From: Fasciolopsis buskii
Taxonomy: Eukaryota > Platyhelminthes > Trematoda > Plagiorchiida > Fasciolidae
Reading direction: 5' to 3'
DNA: 64,000 bases
Assembly (NCBI GenBank): GCA_008360955.1
Contig: LUCM01009864.1
Coordinates: 656,403-720,402, forward strand
Of this stretch, positions 1 to 13,300 are shown piece by piece (the first letter of the stretch is position 1; the number at the start of each line of letters is the position of its first letter). The notes below the pieces were generated by a model that was not told the origin of the DNA, ran no database searches, and saw nothing but the letters and a program-made list of their open reading frames with translations. The translations under genes and the position numbers were made by a program.

Positions 1-1680
1 TTACGGCAACTTACCATGAATCCTGAATCCCGACAGTATGGGCCAGTCATCGTTAGCAATATTTACCAAGATTTTTGCCTAGGTCGGCTGGCTTCTCCTT
101 AGACGACTCAGACTGACCGTGACCGTTTAGGTCGCAAACATTTCCTCACCAGTCGAGATGACATCATCAGCGCAAGTACTCAGTAAAGATTTGGTCAATG
201 CAACCTCGATCGGGTCGGAATGTCGCCTGATTCCAATGCGAGTACTAGATAATTGGTGGGGGATAATGTCCTCGAGCAATTTGGATCCGATGCTTTCCGA
301 ACTGTTGTCATTTCCATATGAGGATCGATCGCCTTTCTAGTAAATCGGTACAATCACCGACTTACACCAGTCATTGAGACTCTGTTCTCCTGTTCATGTT
401 GACCGCAGAAGTTGTGTTGACTTTGATGCTGACACTTCACCACCGTATTTGAAGAAGGATAGAGACAGCCCATCGGTTCCAGCTGCTTCATGCCTTTTCA
501 GAAAACCTGTATCCCTGATGGTTTACGTTTCGAATGCAGGACTGCTGTCTACTTGCAGGCATTTGCTTCACTTGGGGGCATAATTAGAAGGCCTACCGTA
601 GTGGTGACCCAACTAATCTGTTCCCAGTGTTCACTGTTTTGTGGTTTGTTTTTCCCTGTTGCGGTCTTCAGCTGGTCAACATGACTGTACTTCAGTTCCA
701 GCCCGCCGAATCAAGCTAGAATGACCAACACGACTTTTTTATTTGCCCTAACCAAACGGTTTATATGGGCCCAGAAAGGACAAGACCCATTGGTTAGTTG
801 GCTTTCCTGCTCACCCCCGTCTCTCGGGCTCATCGTCCCTTCTTTGGCCTTAATTTCGAATATCTTACGGTTCCTCTCTGATCTGGTCACAAAATCAGAC
901 TGTTTTTTCGTTATTCCGGAATCAGCTTCGTCGTTTCTAGTAGTTCGGGTCTTCGGCTCATGCGTCAGTAACTTGGGTGTAAACGGACATGTCGGGCAGT
1001 CCAGTCCTGACAGTCGAATGACTCATCGGACCGAAACACAGCGGCTTCGCACTTTTGAGACCAGCTCGTAGCCTCACCTTACATTCATTCGTAGGCTCCT
1101 GGGAGTGACTCAATGAGCTGTTGGATTCCTTGATCGACTCGTTGACTTTTGGTCCCCGTGGTCCAGAACTCTTTGTCAGCGGACAAATATAGCGCCTATT
1201 CCCAACAGTTCCAGCCTTTTCCATTTCCCCACTTTTCCCTATACACAACTGCTCTCGATCATCTGATATCTCAGGGATTCACGCGTCTAGTCATATTTGG
1301 CATCCGAAGAGGTGGATCTTGAAGCATTGCAAAGAGTAACTGAACTCGAGGATATCCACCCTTTCTGAGTTTCACATAGCCCGAGTCTGCGTAGCACCTA
1401 CCGCTAAATGCGGACTCCTTTGATCTGTTTACAGTTTTTGCTCGGCTTCTGAGTATTTCGCTGTGATGACAACCGCCCTGAAAGTTCAGACCGGAATTAA
1501 AGTCGACGCTTATCATCTGAAAGCAGCTATGCCAAACGGCTGGTTTCCTTGTTAGTGTGTCCACAGAGTAGGCGGAAATAAAAGCGAGCATCCACCGGAA
1601 TGATCGGCACATGATTGATCCAGGCCACCGACGACCAATGGCAGTGATCAATATGAGTGCAACAGTGTGAAGGCGGAGGA
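1..1680 (-). repeat. RTE-type LINE remnant, minus strand, internally interrupted
   Basis: The sequence resembles the remnant at 36.5-37.2 kb. Shared stretches include acaatcaccga-type sequence near 350 and cgaggatatccaccctttctgag near 1350, matching 36985 onward. No intact frame remains. Another repeat (about 695-1082) interrupts it. It lies 3' of the last visible BLTP2 exon, in the same strand sense. The left end is cut by the window. Confidence 0.6.
695..1082. repeat. Interspersed repeat, copy A, nested in an RTE remnant
   Basis: About 390 bases are similar to 58132-58550. Both copies have a stretch like aaacggtttat followed by gacccattgg, then cacaaaatcagact-like sequence, then ctcgtagcc/ctcgcagcc near the end. 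It has no coding capacity that I recognise. One copy sits inside RTE sequence and the other directly follows an RTE 3' end. Confidence 0.6.
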
Positions 1681-2900
1681 GGGCACCAAGTCATTCGATG
1701 TCGCTTTTCATCACAAAAGTTTGTTCAACAAAAATAGTCTGCGGTCGGAACAAACAAGGATTAGCCAATTACAGTTGTCGGTGTGAGCGGCTGGGACAAA
1801 AAAGTTATCACAATGCACCAGAATGGGTTCGTCACTGTGAGAAAAAGTCTGAAAGTAGACCTTCTATGCGGAATAGGCCTGGGGGCGTTCTCCGGATCCA
1901 AACCTAAAAACACCACGGAGAAAAGTAAGGATCCAGTTGGCCTTGGATCATCCACACACAGGGCGACTACCGCATAGAACAAAGGTAAAGCAGCGAACAA
2001 ACGAGCGGAGATCCGAAGCGAACAGGAAAGCAAGAAACTCATGGCGTCGAGGAACTAAACCGACTATTGCGTAAACCAAAGACAAAGCAAGAGAACTTCG
2101 GGATATAAGGTAGTATGCAAGCCCCAGTTACCGCCAGGTGTCGCAACCTGCTGGTATTATACAGTGAGAAACGTATAATAAGGGAATCCAAGGCCAGAAT
2201 AGATCTGGATTATCGGCGAGTGAGATAATAGTCTCAGTCTGATCAGTCTAAATCCCAACACAGAATTGATGAGGATGCATGAAGTGAAGACTTGGAGGCG
2301 CCCATCTCCAACGGCGAGGTTTGCAGCGGCAAGGCCGATCCCGCCGAATTCGAGAACGCTGAGGTTAGGGATAAACTGCCTGAAAGGACAAGAGCCGAAT
2401 TTCACGGCACACGAAGACGCCATCGCATCGCTCCGGAGGGGCCATGAAGAGACCGGAAAATGGGTGTAGCCCGCTTCCAAGGCGGATCACCAAAGTCCAA
2501 CGGCCATAAGGTGGCACCAAGCGTGCCAGTACGATGCAACCCCCGGAGGTTAGGAGGCCAACCGATCTCCAACAGACAGGCGGTCGTGGTCACAAAAAAC
2601 CTGTCAGAGAAAGAAGGCTGGGTCAGCCACACAGAAGAGGACAATCTGCCACATCAGTCCCCATCTAGACCCCAAGCACCACCTGCCGCGGCGAATGGGA
2701 AAAGGCGCTCAGAAGGTGAATCAACGAGGACGGAAATGGGGAGATGGAGACTAACGAATCTCAGCAGAGTCGTGAGTCCAGGGTTGCACCAACAAAAAAC
2801 GAAGTAACTACGGAGTGTTCTGCCCGAAACGAAATTCGCCGTGATGGTCGCCTCTACATTCCACACAAACGCATGCAGTATTAGGAATAAGTGGATAGAA
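1681..2900. other. Non-coding stretch without recognised content
   Basis: Short open frames occur on both strands, but none has a recognisable domain. The plus-strand sequence at 2266-2810 is basic and Pro/Ser-rich. It lies just upstream of the LINE endonuclease remnant, so it may be decayed ORF1 or linker sequence of the same element. Confidence 0.3.
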
Positions 2901-3500
2901 ACCATTCAAGTAGCCGATAAGACCGAGGCGGAAGCCGTAGGAGCCACTGAAACGTGGTTGACTGACGATGATCACGTTTCCCGGATTACACGGTCATTCC
3001 TGCACTCATAAGCAGAGCACAGAGGCGGTGGAAAATTAAGCAGAGAATTAGTATTGCTCGATAGAGAGGGGTTCGTACACAGGGGGCCTAAGGTGAAGGC
3101 GAACTCTACTAGTGTACAATTGTGTGCAGTCAAGGTGAGAATAAAGTCACAGGATAGCAATTATGCGCGTGTACGGGACTCCATCTTTAAAGGAAGACGA
3201 CCACCGGTAAAGACCTAGTGGCAAGTGTAAACTCAGTTCTCTTGGTGGGGGACTTCTTCTGGGTATTGACTGGTATACGGAAAGCGGACAAGGAGACTTG
3301 ATCCACAATGCCCAATAAAATATTAGATTTAGAGTAGGGCGCAACCCATTGCTTCCGAGATTATTCATCACTAGGTATGGAAACCGCATTGGAGATTGAG
3401 GTTTCTGCGACCCCCGGCCGGGAGCAATCATGTTCTCATTGCACTTGCCTTTCGGATGAATCACAGGAAAACCTCTGTGAGCTCACGAAGAAACTTCGGG
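2900..3500 (+). pseudogene. LINE endonuclease (APE-type) remnant, plus strand
   Basis: In frame from about 2942 is ATETWLTDDDHVSRITRSF, then a stop, then EHRGGGKLSRE. In another frame from about 3320 is RFRVGRNP, then LFITRYGNRIGD. These match the ETWL...RGGG and PxxLDLVxTRxxNxIxD blocks of CR1/jockey-class LINE endonucleases. Stops and frameshifts show that it is dead. It is antisense to BLTP2. Confidence 0.7.
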
Positions 3501-4449
3501 AAGCTGCACGTTAGGGGACTAATGACTCCGCCATCTGCACTGGACTAAAAAATAGAGGGCGATGTAGCCGTGGGAGAAATATGACAAAAAATAAATGCCT
3601 TGGTATCCTTTGGAAAGAGGGAAAGCATGAGAGTAAGTGTGACTGGTGGACACTAGCAATTCGCAAAGGTATTAAAAAAAGAGTTGGTGAGTACGCCAAA
3701 GAGTAAAAAACGAATGAGGATCTAGACAGTATGTTAAACTGAGGAATCTTAGTATGAAAATTCATTTATTAGGTAAAATCATCACACGTGTGGGTACCTC
3801 TGCATCACTGCGCCTGTACGACTGTCATCATTTCAACGTTTGTCCGGGTCGCATTTTGATTGGTTCACCTTATTCGATGCATTTCACGCGATTCATTTCA
3901 TGGCGTTTTTTGTCCAATCAGGACCGCTCATTCTGATTGGTGGATCCAGATTACGATATGACATTCTTTTACAAATTCGCGCTCGCTTTCTGATCCTGCC
4001 ATTCTGACGGTTGTCCGCTGATGGCCAATGGGATGACATAGCCTCATTCTGGTCTCGCGTTTTTCACTTGTTCGCTGTCTGGCAGGATTGGGATACATCT
4101 ACGCCCGTGCACTGACCATGATTTGTTTGGCTCGTCCCAACGTCGTGCAACCACCGATAACCAATGAAACAGCTCTGACAGACTCAGGTACAAAGCCAAT
4201 TACAAAACCACTCTCTCAGACTAAACAAAGAGGTGCTCAGTGTGCAGTCGGTAAAGTCCTGTAGAAATACTTTAGACTTATTCCTCGATGTGGAGTACTA
4301 AAAAGTAATAGTTGAACATTTGCAAAGTAGAGAACCCACGAGGACCAGTGTTTAGTGTACGTCCCAGCGGAGGTGATAAGTGTGCACTGATGCGTTGTCT
4401 AATGTACATGTTAAAAGCTTGTTCTTTTTTCCTCCCGGACTTAGGGGAC

Positions 4450-5500
4450 GTCGTTGCTACCCGACCTGCAGACCCCAAATTTCAACGGCTGCATTCCCAT
4501 CGGCGCTTCAATTTGGTTGAATTACCGGTGTTACAAACCAAGGGGATTTTTCTGTGACGTTTTTGTAAATTCATCTCATATTTTCGTAATGCTTGCGCTT
4601 CACCGAGCTGCTTTGGACGACTTGCACTCTATTTCAGGCCTCGATATTTTTCGTCGATTTCGGTCAGAAATAACCAAAGACATTTACAATTAGGCGAACT
4701 GCCGTCTATCCTGACAACATTCTAAAGTCCATCGTCATACGGTTACCCCTTTGGCACGTTTTCTTTACCTGAAGGTCGTTTGAAAAATGTTCACACTGAT
4801 TCACCTGATCCTCTACCACTTTCTAACTGTTTTACATATTTGGTCACGTGCACTGACCGTCTTACTCGTTGGCCACCCGCCTTCTTTCGTCCCAGTCAGT
4901 GGCGCGAACACCTACAGAAACAGGTGTGCCACAGGCGAGTTAAGCCGGCTGCACGGTTTACTTTGTTCTCTCTATTATCCAGTAGAACCCGCGAGTTGAA
5001 GAATGAGAGAATAGCGACATCACAGAAAAAACTTTACCACCGGAAGATCGTGGTGCTAAACATCCCACCCAAACTCTTCAATAATCAGATCACAGGGTCC
5101 GGTGAACCCAATCCCTCCCATCATACACACTTCCGACAAGTTCACTGATTAAGGCCATCACATATTACACCCTTTACGGACTGACCAGCATAACACCTTT
5201 GAATCAACACGTCCCGGGGAACCGTTTGCATCGACAACATCTACCGGAAAGTGACTGCAGTTTGTTAGCCAACACCGTCTTGACCAGTACTGCAGGAGCG
5301 TTTTTCGCGCTGAATCCACCGTGTCAGACATCATTAGTGTCGGCGATACGGTGCTCGCTCCGCATCTGTCCCAGCAATAAAGTGGAAGGACGCTGAAAGT
5401 CTTCACATTATGTCTACCTACAACGGCCGTGGTTTTGTGCTATTTACAAGAAAACCGACTTTACCACTGTGGTGCACAATCGAAATCTGCATTGCATAGG
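4450..5500 (+). mobile_element. Ty3/gypsy LTR-retrotransposon integrase remnant, plus strand
   Basis: From about 4780 the plus strand reads VHTDSPDPLPLSNCFTYLVT and then CTDRLTRWPPA. This is the start of the integrase core with its first catalytic Asp (family pattern HxDxxGPLP...FTYLLTxxDRFTRWPEA). Upstream, LHRAALDDLHSISG resembles the H-S-HPG zinc-finger approach. Downstream, GAFFALNPP resembles the LPGEFF block near the integrase C-terminus. Stops and frameshifts interrupt it. No LTRs were identified. The frame ending at 6329 nearby was not recognised. Confidence 0.72.
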
Positions 5501-6713
5501 GCTGAAAAACATTGACTTATTTTCAATTAGCTACGAACTCAGATGACATCTCGCCATTTGGATCAACCTACGCCTCAGTTAGCAAAACCAAACAATGGTA
5601 CGATATAGTATATTCTAAAAGAGATATCAACTTAGACTTCTCATCTTTCTTCCGTAGTCCAACTCTGGTTACTCACCCTTGTCGATCTTCCGATCACATC
5701 GTGCACGTTCTTTATTTCAAATGTGTTAGCAACGTGGATAAAGTTCACAGGGAAGTAAAACTCAAGGAAACAAGACACCTGATGCCAAGTAATTGATTTG
5801 AAAAATCACGTTTGAATCGTTCATCGAACACTTTCCCTGTAGCCTTGCTGAAGCTGTAGTGATTACACTACATTGCCATCCAGTTACGTCACCGCGATTA
5901 ACCTTTTGGGTTACACGTGATTTTTTGCCTCACTTATCAGATTTCATGACACGACATCCGACTTATCCTGAAGAAACAAGTGCATCTGACAGTGCCGAAT
6001 CCGATCTTTTCACTCGGCGATAGTTCGCCATCGACCTCCTACGTATTGCTGGTTTCTGGAGGAAACATGGAACCCGTAATGAGAACGTCTGTCGCGGTGT
6101 GTTGAGATATACTCTAAGCAAGTTGCTGGCTTTACGCCACCTTCGACGAATAGGACTAGTCCAAAATTTGCCTGTCCTGCATGCTCTTGTCACACGCAGT
6201 GAATGGGCGATCCTGGAAGAATTGATTCGACTGTCAGGCGAAGAGACAAAGAAGTTAGCTCTGGGAAGGACTTTGGTTGGTGCTTCTCGTTGCTGCTTAG
6301 GGTTACTGAGGAACGCGGTTCCCCATTGAATTCAATGATATAGATAGCTCATGTTTGTGGTACTCTCTTGCCCCGCAAAGGAAAAGAAAAAAATTTAAAA
6401 AAATCCAAAAAAATTCGATAGAAGAGGATTCTTCTCCTCCGATGTTTTAACCCGGATTCGTATGTTTTACACTTCTGATGTCGTTGAGCTAGCACAATTT
6501 TTACTCTGAAGTCAGTGATCTAAGTCAGCCGGTGTAAACATGTGGGTAGAAAACAGTCTCCACTTTGTTCTTGTTATCAGAAAACATGACTAAAGCACAT
6601 GTCGTCGTTACACTCTCCAGATCTTCCAACATACATTGACAGCATGCAGATTAGAATTACTTGAATGTAAACCACTTTAGCAATTAGCCACCTACTGCCT
6701 AGGTAAAATTTAC
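5500..6713. other. 3' flank or intron sequence after exon 26
   Basis: No conserved exon was found here. A plus-strand frame at 6099-6329 codes a Leu-rich stretch (LSKLLALRHLRRIGLVQNLP) of unknown origin, possibly the trailing part of the LTR element. The terminal BLTP2 exon was searched for on the minus strand by its Y-I-K-I-P and W-T-W codons and was not seen. Confidence 0.35.
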
Positions 6714-7052
6714 CGTACCTCATACGATTCGGTTCCGGCAAACGCGAAAACAAATCCGCTGCACCCGCCACATCCGTGCTTGCATTGCAATTCGTTTTCC
6801 CGGCCATAGCCGCTTCCACAGTCAGATTACACGACGGCAACGCTGATGAGTTTATCAATTCCGCGCCGCTGGCACTCATAGCCCGTAGGGCGCCAATAGA
6901 CACGGAGGACGAAGAGATCGGCGGATACGAATCCACGGAAAATTCAGTGTCCGAAACGGGCCGCCCAGGACCACTGCGTTGCAACCGATGTAAATGTCGG
7001 ATGAAATTGACCGGTGGATAGAAACGACGTCGAATACGACTGCCTACGGGTT
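6714..7052 (-). CDS. BLTP2: BLTP2 exon 26 of window (last visible)
   Basis: Acceptor ttttgtcactcccgtag; two bases complete Glu. The 3' border is either TACG/GTAAAT (6714, used here) or ATGAG/GTACGG (6719). It codes SRIRRRFYPPVNFIRHL, then a long Ser/Ala-rich segment, and ends DLFSRLPEPNRMRYG. That end resembles the spot where human reads DIDKMKERAAMNNS before the Y-I-K-I-P block. The next exon was not found down to base 1, so at least one exon lies outside. Confidence 0.75.
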
Positions 7053-7276
7053 CTACGGGAGTGACAAAACACGAATAGGCGTAAACACAAAATAAAGAGA
7101 AGGAGAAAATACTTAGGGGACTGGAAATTATTTTCACAAAGGTTCTTAGGCTAATCGGTACACTTCTGAGATGGAAAATACAAACAGAAGCAGCATTTTT
7201 GAGTAAGTTATTATCTCTCATTCAACAAGCTCGGCGTAGTACATGTATTGGTGATATTGAAACGACCCCTCGTTCC

Positions 7277-7329
<53 letters not shown>

Positions 7330-10300
7330 AAAGTAAATTAAACAACCTCGTTTCAAATAATACAGAAAAAGCAGAAGCGACTGGTGGTACGAACAACTTG
7401 TCCGTGGTCGAGGTGAGCCCCAAGATTGATAAGCATCTGTGCGAGTTATAACGTTTTGTTATTTTCTATTCACTATAAATACCACAGAGATCTCATTCAG
7501 TGCATCAAAAGTGCCCTTCGTCGATGAGTTTCACTAACGAATCACGACAACAATCCTTTGAAGGAGAAAAGAAAAAGGTCGAGTTTACGTCGCAGCCGTA
7601 AGATTGGTCAACTTTAAAGGCTGCAGACAGGTGTGAAATTTGAATTCCGGTATCTCTGTATATGGAGGGGGGCATATCAGCAACGCTGAGATTAAACGTG
7701 GGTTCGTAGAATCCAGTCGTCACAAGACATACTGAATCTGAGTCGATTAAGGTGTCTTGGGCTAGTGTCGTGCACGCCTCGGTTTACAACTGTTGGACGA
7801 TTGGTCAAGATGATCAATCCACGAGTTGATGAAAGGTATGGAAATCCTAAGCAGTGGACTGTCCCGAGTAGATCGAGTTACATTGCTGGGTTGAGGTCCC
7901 TGAGATGCCCCAACACGATGGCTGGAGAGACCAGGTGATACGACTAAATGCCTCAGTCAGCATGTTGATATCGTATCCGACAGGTTGCTGATTCTCTGAA
8001 ATTAATTTTACCTATGGTCTTATAACTTTTTCTTTTCTTACCACTCGGTGCTTTGATGTACCAATCAAAATCAGACCATATTAGTGCCAAGCAAATGGCC
8101 GAATTGAGTTGAGTCACAAGTAGCGAAAGAGCAATAATGATGCGGCCACAAAATGAAATATCGTAGGCAAGTAGCATGTGAATTGTTTAACAAAGATAGT
8201 CACAAGAATCCGACCAGTTTAGTGGTAGCCGATGAATTCTTTTGGCGTTCAATATAACCTGGACTAGAACTTAGACGAGAAATAGGTAGGGTTGATCACC
8301 TCACGAAGGGCAAAAATATGTGGAAACTTTGACTAATGAATTTAGGACAAATTAGACTACCCGGCTGAGGTCAGAGAAGTCGCACAATTACCCAATCGAA
8401 AAGCTCGGGTAGCACTGTTAGCTGCTATTGCAACAAGAAGGCAGGCGGGTGGTTCACACGTTTATTGCGGAGCAAAACAAGTCACAATTCCCGGACTTTG
8501 TTCGACCGTGTATATTGTTCTTTTCCAGACCACGTTCACATGGGACTCATGAACTGGCCAGCTGAGCATTCCCGGGCCCATTCGACCATTTGCCGGACAC
8601 TTATACTTTCGTTCTTTTGTACCTCCCTTTGACTATGTTGGTCCGGCTGCTGAATGATGACTCAAAATGTCGCTCTCGATTGGGGGAGTCGCATTGTCTG
8701 TCCATGTTCTGGCTTTACCATGTGTTTGTTGCTGCCGCGGTGTTTGTTGAGGAGTGCTCTTGACGTAGTCGGTGTTGCTCCCTTGACCAACTGCATCTGA
8801 TTGACCCATGCTACGGGGTTGACTACCTTCTCCATTCGCTGTGGTTATGCACTCCCCTAAATATGATCCCTGATGTCGTTTCGATTGGCGACGTTCAACG
8901 ATTATCGCCCGTTTCCCTGTAGACAAAAGGCTGACACTAGCTGGCGAAGAAAAGCGGAGACAGCAGTGGCGAGCTCATGGTCTTGGAAAGCGAAAGGAAC
9001 ATGGAAAAACGTGCAAATTTAAGGGGAATACATCTTACTTCCCACTAAGTATTGTATATCTATGAGACAAGATCGACTTATTAATAGCACAAAACAGTAA
9101 CGCCAATAAAAGAGGAAAAATGAAATGCCAACAGATGAGCTACGAAGCGACAATACAAATGACGAGTGTGTTTGATGTACTACGCACTCGAACCGTTGTC
9201 TGTTTGGTCCGAAACGGGAGGATTGGTAAGGGGAGTGCCGTCCGGATCTGGCCTGTGCGTCGGAGATCCCGATTCATCTGAAAATCGCAGGTCAAACGAT
9301 AGGATACAATTGATTGGTAGAATGAAAGGAACCCGGTAATAATTCTAAATAATGAGTGTTTCGACAAACACGATAAACATTCTAAGACTAAAATGTGAAA
9401 GAGCGTTGACTATCGAAAGATTAAAACCACATAGTCAGATTATGACGGAGATCAGCGTAGTGGATGCTTACATAATATGGGGGGGGGGTAGCCTACAATT
9501 CGTAGGACTCGTGGATTCGAATTCCACAGAAGTTAAACAATCTGTCACATTCTAATCCTGCTTCAGAATAAACGGAGCTGGAAATCTCTAAAAGGATATC
9601 TGCATTCATGACCGAGTCTTTAAAACCCCCGTATTTTCATCATGCAACGGACTTGAAAATCAGTCTTCCGTTGAATGACCGCTCGAGCAAGCAACAAGAT
9701 TGGAAAACACGAAACCTAACTCCAGCTGACTGCCAACAGCGACAGTACATCCAAAATATGGTGAAAATAAGAAAAGCCAAAAAAGTAACTAATAATAGCC
9801 CATCAGAACTAAAGTCAAGGGAAGCTGCTGACTTGGATTGCGCGACTAGATGAACAAACAGATGAGCACTCCGAATGATACTGGGCCACCTATTGTATCG
9901 AACTATCATAGAACTGCACGATCACTCATAAACTCCGCTCACACAACCACAGGGTTAACCATAGCTAAGCAAAGCAGTAATTCTATTGGTAAAAATCACT
10001 AAAACTAACAACCCTAGGGTGAAAGAGTTGGGATTCTAAAGTTTACATGAAATGAACAACGCGTTCTACTGATGTTTTTCAGATAGGCTATCGAAGTAAA
10101 GCACGGAAAATTGACGGCAAAACCACAAAATAGAGGCGTTAATACTAGCGACCTAGGAATGCGGCCGATTCCCGTGGTAGGTAAAAATACAAGGCTGGTT
10201 GGGTTTCCAGTGACCAGTGACATTCGAGAACTAAGATGCACAACAACCCAATTCCTCGAGAATGCCAGCCAATTCACGTGACCCGTTTGGCTGCTGCAGA

Positions 10301-13300
10301 CGAGCGTGGAATACAAACACGTTCCGGAGGACGTATAGAAGGAAAAGAAAAATTTCGGAACAATCCACCATTGAGACAAACTCACTTGTGGCTCCATTAC
10401 ACGACATCGAAACGGGCTGTTGCATGGGCGGTGGGCCGGGGACTACTGGTTCATCGGACTTTTCAGGAAAAAAGAATGGCATCATGACGCGATAAAATTG
10501 CTTGCTTATCTGCCAGATGAGTTTGAGAACCACGTTCGTGGGAGAGCGCATTCGGAAAAGGGCGAATAGATAATACGGAGTCAGTGACAACGAAAACACG
10601 GTCTATGGTAACAGAAACAGATAATATATTGCACAACAGAATACTAAGGAATGAATAAGCGACTAGAAACGACGAGTCCGATGCTTGATTTCACAGAACG
10701 ACAAACAATTGTTTGTTTTGCATTGTGCTTTTCAGATCACCTGGAAATAACCAAATCGTACATACTAGCAGGTAATTCTAGAGACCTTGAAATAGTACTT
10801 AATAACTGATGCACAAACCAGAGCTCTACGATAATTTATTACTTTCACTGCACGGATTTCGTCAGATAGAAAGCATATTAGAACCTACCAGGAGTTTGAG
10901 TCAATATGTCGGGCGCTCCGAAAAACACTGTCTTGCGAAGAGTTAAACGTAAGAAGATGGATAGTCTGGGGAAAAAACGTTTCATTAATACCCTAACAAT
11001 CATATCAGCCCCGAAAGAAGGGCGAGTTAAATTCCCGAGATTATCTCACTGAACACTTTTAGACTAGGTGATACGGCTAAGTGCTGTAGTAAGTATTTTC
11101 CTTTTGATCGAACTACTCCATCTCCAAAAACATGATCCGTGGTGAACAAGTAGAATCAGAATCCGTCACCCAGGTTTGAATCCCAGACCCGGTGGCAGAA
11201 GATAATTGGTAGCCACCTAGCCAGTTACCGCACTCGATCTAACGGGACTTTGTAAGATTGTGTGCCACTCCAAATTAAAGGGTCATGGTTGGTAGTTACC
11301 CTCCTTCCGGCATAATGGGGCCTAGAGGTTGTGAAGCATGCTTGCAGCATGTGGTAACAACTGCTGTTTATTCATTAGTTACTGTTTTGTTCATTAAGTT
11401 CTCGAGTAAGTTGTGTTCTCCACACTTACATCCGCAGTTGGATCATGTTGATGTTTTCACAAACTGAAGTGAACTAAACTGACTGGTAGCTTATTCGGAT
11501 CCGAATTACTACAATTACATGTCTTAGGGTCACGGACACCGTTTCTGCCGAGCAATAACTTGAGTCTTAACAGCTATGAGAGCGACTACTCCGACCAAAT
11601 ATGAAATCAAGAAATTTTCCGCCAAATCCTGGGCCAATTAAAATCAATAATAAGGATTTGAGGCCCAGTGCCTCATCTGGCCAAGACCGATCAACCTGGC
11701 AACACACAAACAGGGACGAGCAAACTCAAATAAAAGAAACAACAATAACAAGAAAATGACAAGCATTCAAGCCTACCTGTAGAGACATTGGAGCTACGCT
11801 GATTTCCATGGCGCCTTTGACAGAGATCCCTCCAACCGGCGTTAATTCCGAGCACGCGATGCGAAGAATTGGACCGCCAACATAGTGCCCACAGGTGATA
11901 TCCGGAGCGAGAACTTCCTAGAGCAAACCGACAACATTTTTCAGAGGAAGAGGAAATGGAACAGATCGACTCAGTAGTAATGAAATTCAAATAGCGCGAA
12001 TTTCACGATATACTACAAAGATGTCCTGGAGCACAAAAGCAGAAATTCGATGGTCTGAAATGGGGAGCAGAATGTTCCCGTGCCAACTACGCAGTTTCCC
12101 ATTGTCAGCTGTTGACAGCTGATCTAATCAGTATAAACAACAACCGTAAAATTGGGTGCTACATTCAAAGCACCAGATTAAAACAGCGACAGGACGGTCG
12201 TGGGTTGGAAAATCAACCACAAAATAAATTTTATGAATATTGGACTCCGAAACAATAGCAAAACCCCCATTATTTTTAGCCACTTGCTTTAGTGCGTGGT
12301 GATACCTTAAGATCCCAAAAGTACCACTGCATCGCACCAAAGATAAAAGACAAACAGGACGGCAGAAACCGGAAGCGTTAAGAACCACCTAAGATCTTAG
12401 CAGGTCAGGTGTGCTAAACAGGCAAATGACAACAGATGGTCGTCAGACATCGTAGTGATAATGGCACTTCAACTTCCCAAATTCTACTTGGCAAACACGA
12501 CTATCACCGGATTCATTTCTTGTTCTGACTGAGTCCTCACAAAACCGGAGCTACGATAAATTATAATTCAGCTTTGGGATTCATAACAAACCCCTCTAAA
12601 ACCAGCCGTACTCCTGAACATTCATATCTTACGGTAGAGTGTATGGGCTGTCTGAATAACGAAAAACATTTTTGCACTTCATTTTAAGAATTTGACTGGA
12701 CGATTGGTATGGAGTTTGTTGATTTCACAGTCGACAAACGTCAGCCTGCAGCTCACTAGTTTGCTACTCACAGCGGGGTAAAAATTGAATGGAACAACAA
12801 ATGTCTCAACCATGAGAGTGACTACGAACGATCCAAAAACAAAGTTAACAGTCGGGAAAAGCCTACAATAAAATAGCCATGTGGGCAAAGACCTCATCCT
12901 TCCGTAGAGGAGAATGAGACAACTGGAACGAAGAGGTTCTGTGAAATTTCGGAGTTTGGATTACCTTCTTAAAATCTATTGAGGAGGAGCTTCTGCTCCA
13001 TTACTCGACCTGTCTTCTGTCCCCATCCGTCCCTGTTTGCACGCTTTGCCCAGCAATAATTCCCCCGTTGAAAACATGTCTAGTACTTGCAACAGCCAGC
13101 TTTCAAATAGAAATGTGAGTGATTTTCCAGCCTGAATACTTATGTTCGTCGTAGCTCAGGTTTTTGGTTTTTCGGGAGATTCTAACAGCCGAGATTGGCG
13201 TCTGAGTGGCAAACATTTCAGTTAAATTGGAACGGTGATAAAAAAGTTTGCGATCTAAACACCAAGCTCCGCGATCAGATTTTCACTTTGCATGCCCAGC

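Noticed and set aside
6776..7021. 81-codon plus-strand frame
   Set aside because: It is the reverse strand of exon 26 and has no domain.
10510..10599. Upstream extension of exon 24 reading into NVVLKLIWQ
   Set aside because: It looked like human NVVPLTIQL, but exon 23 supplies these residues (ISVAPMSLQ) and an acceptor precedes ISKQF, so the match is fortuitous.
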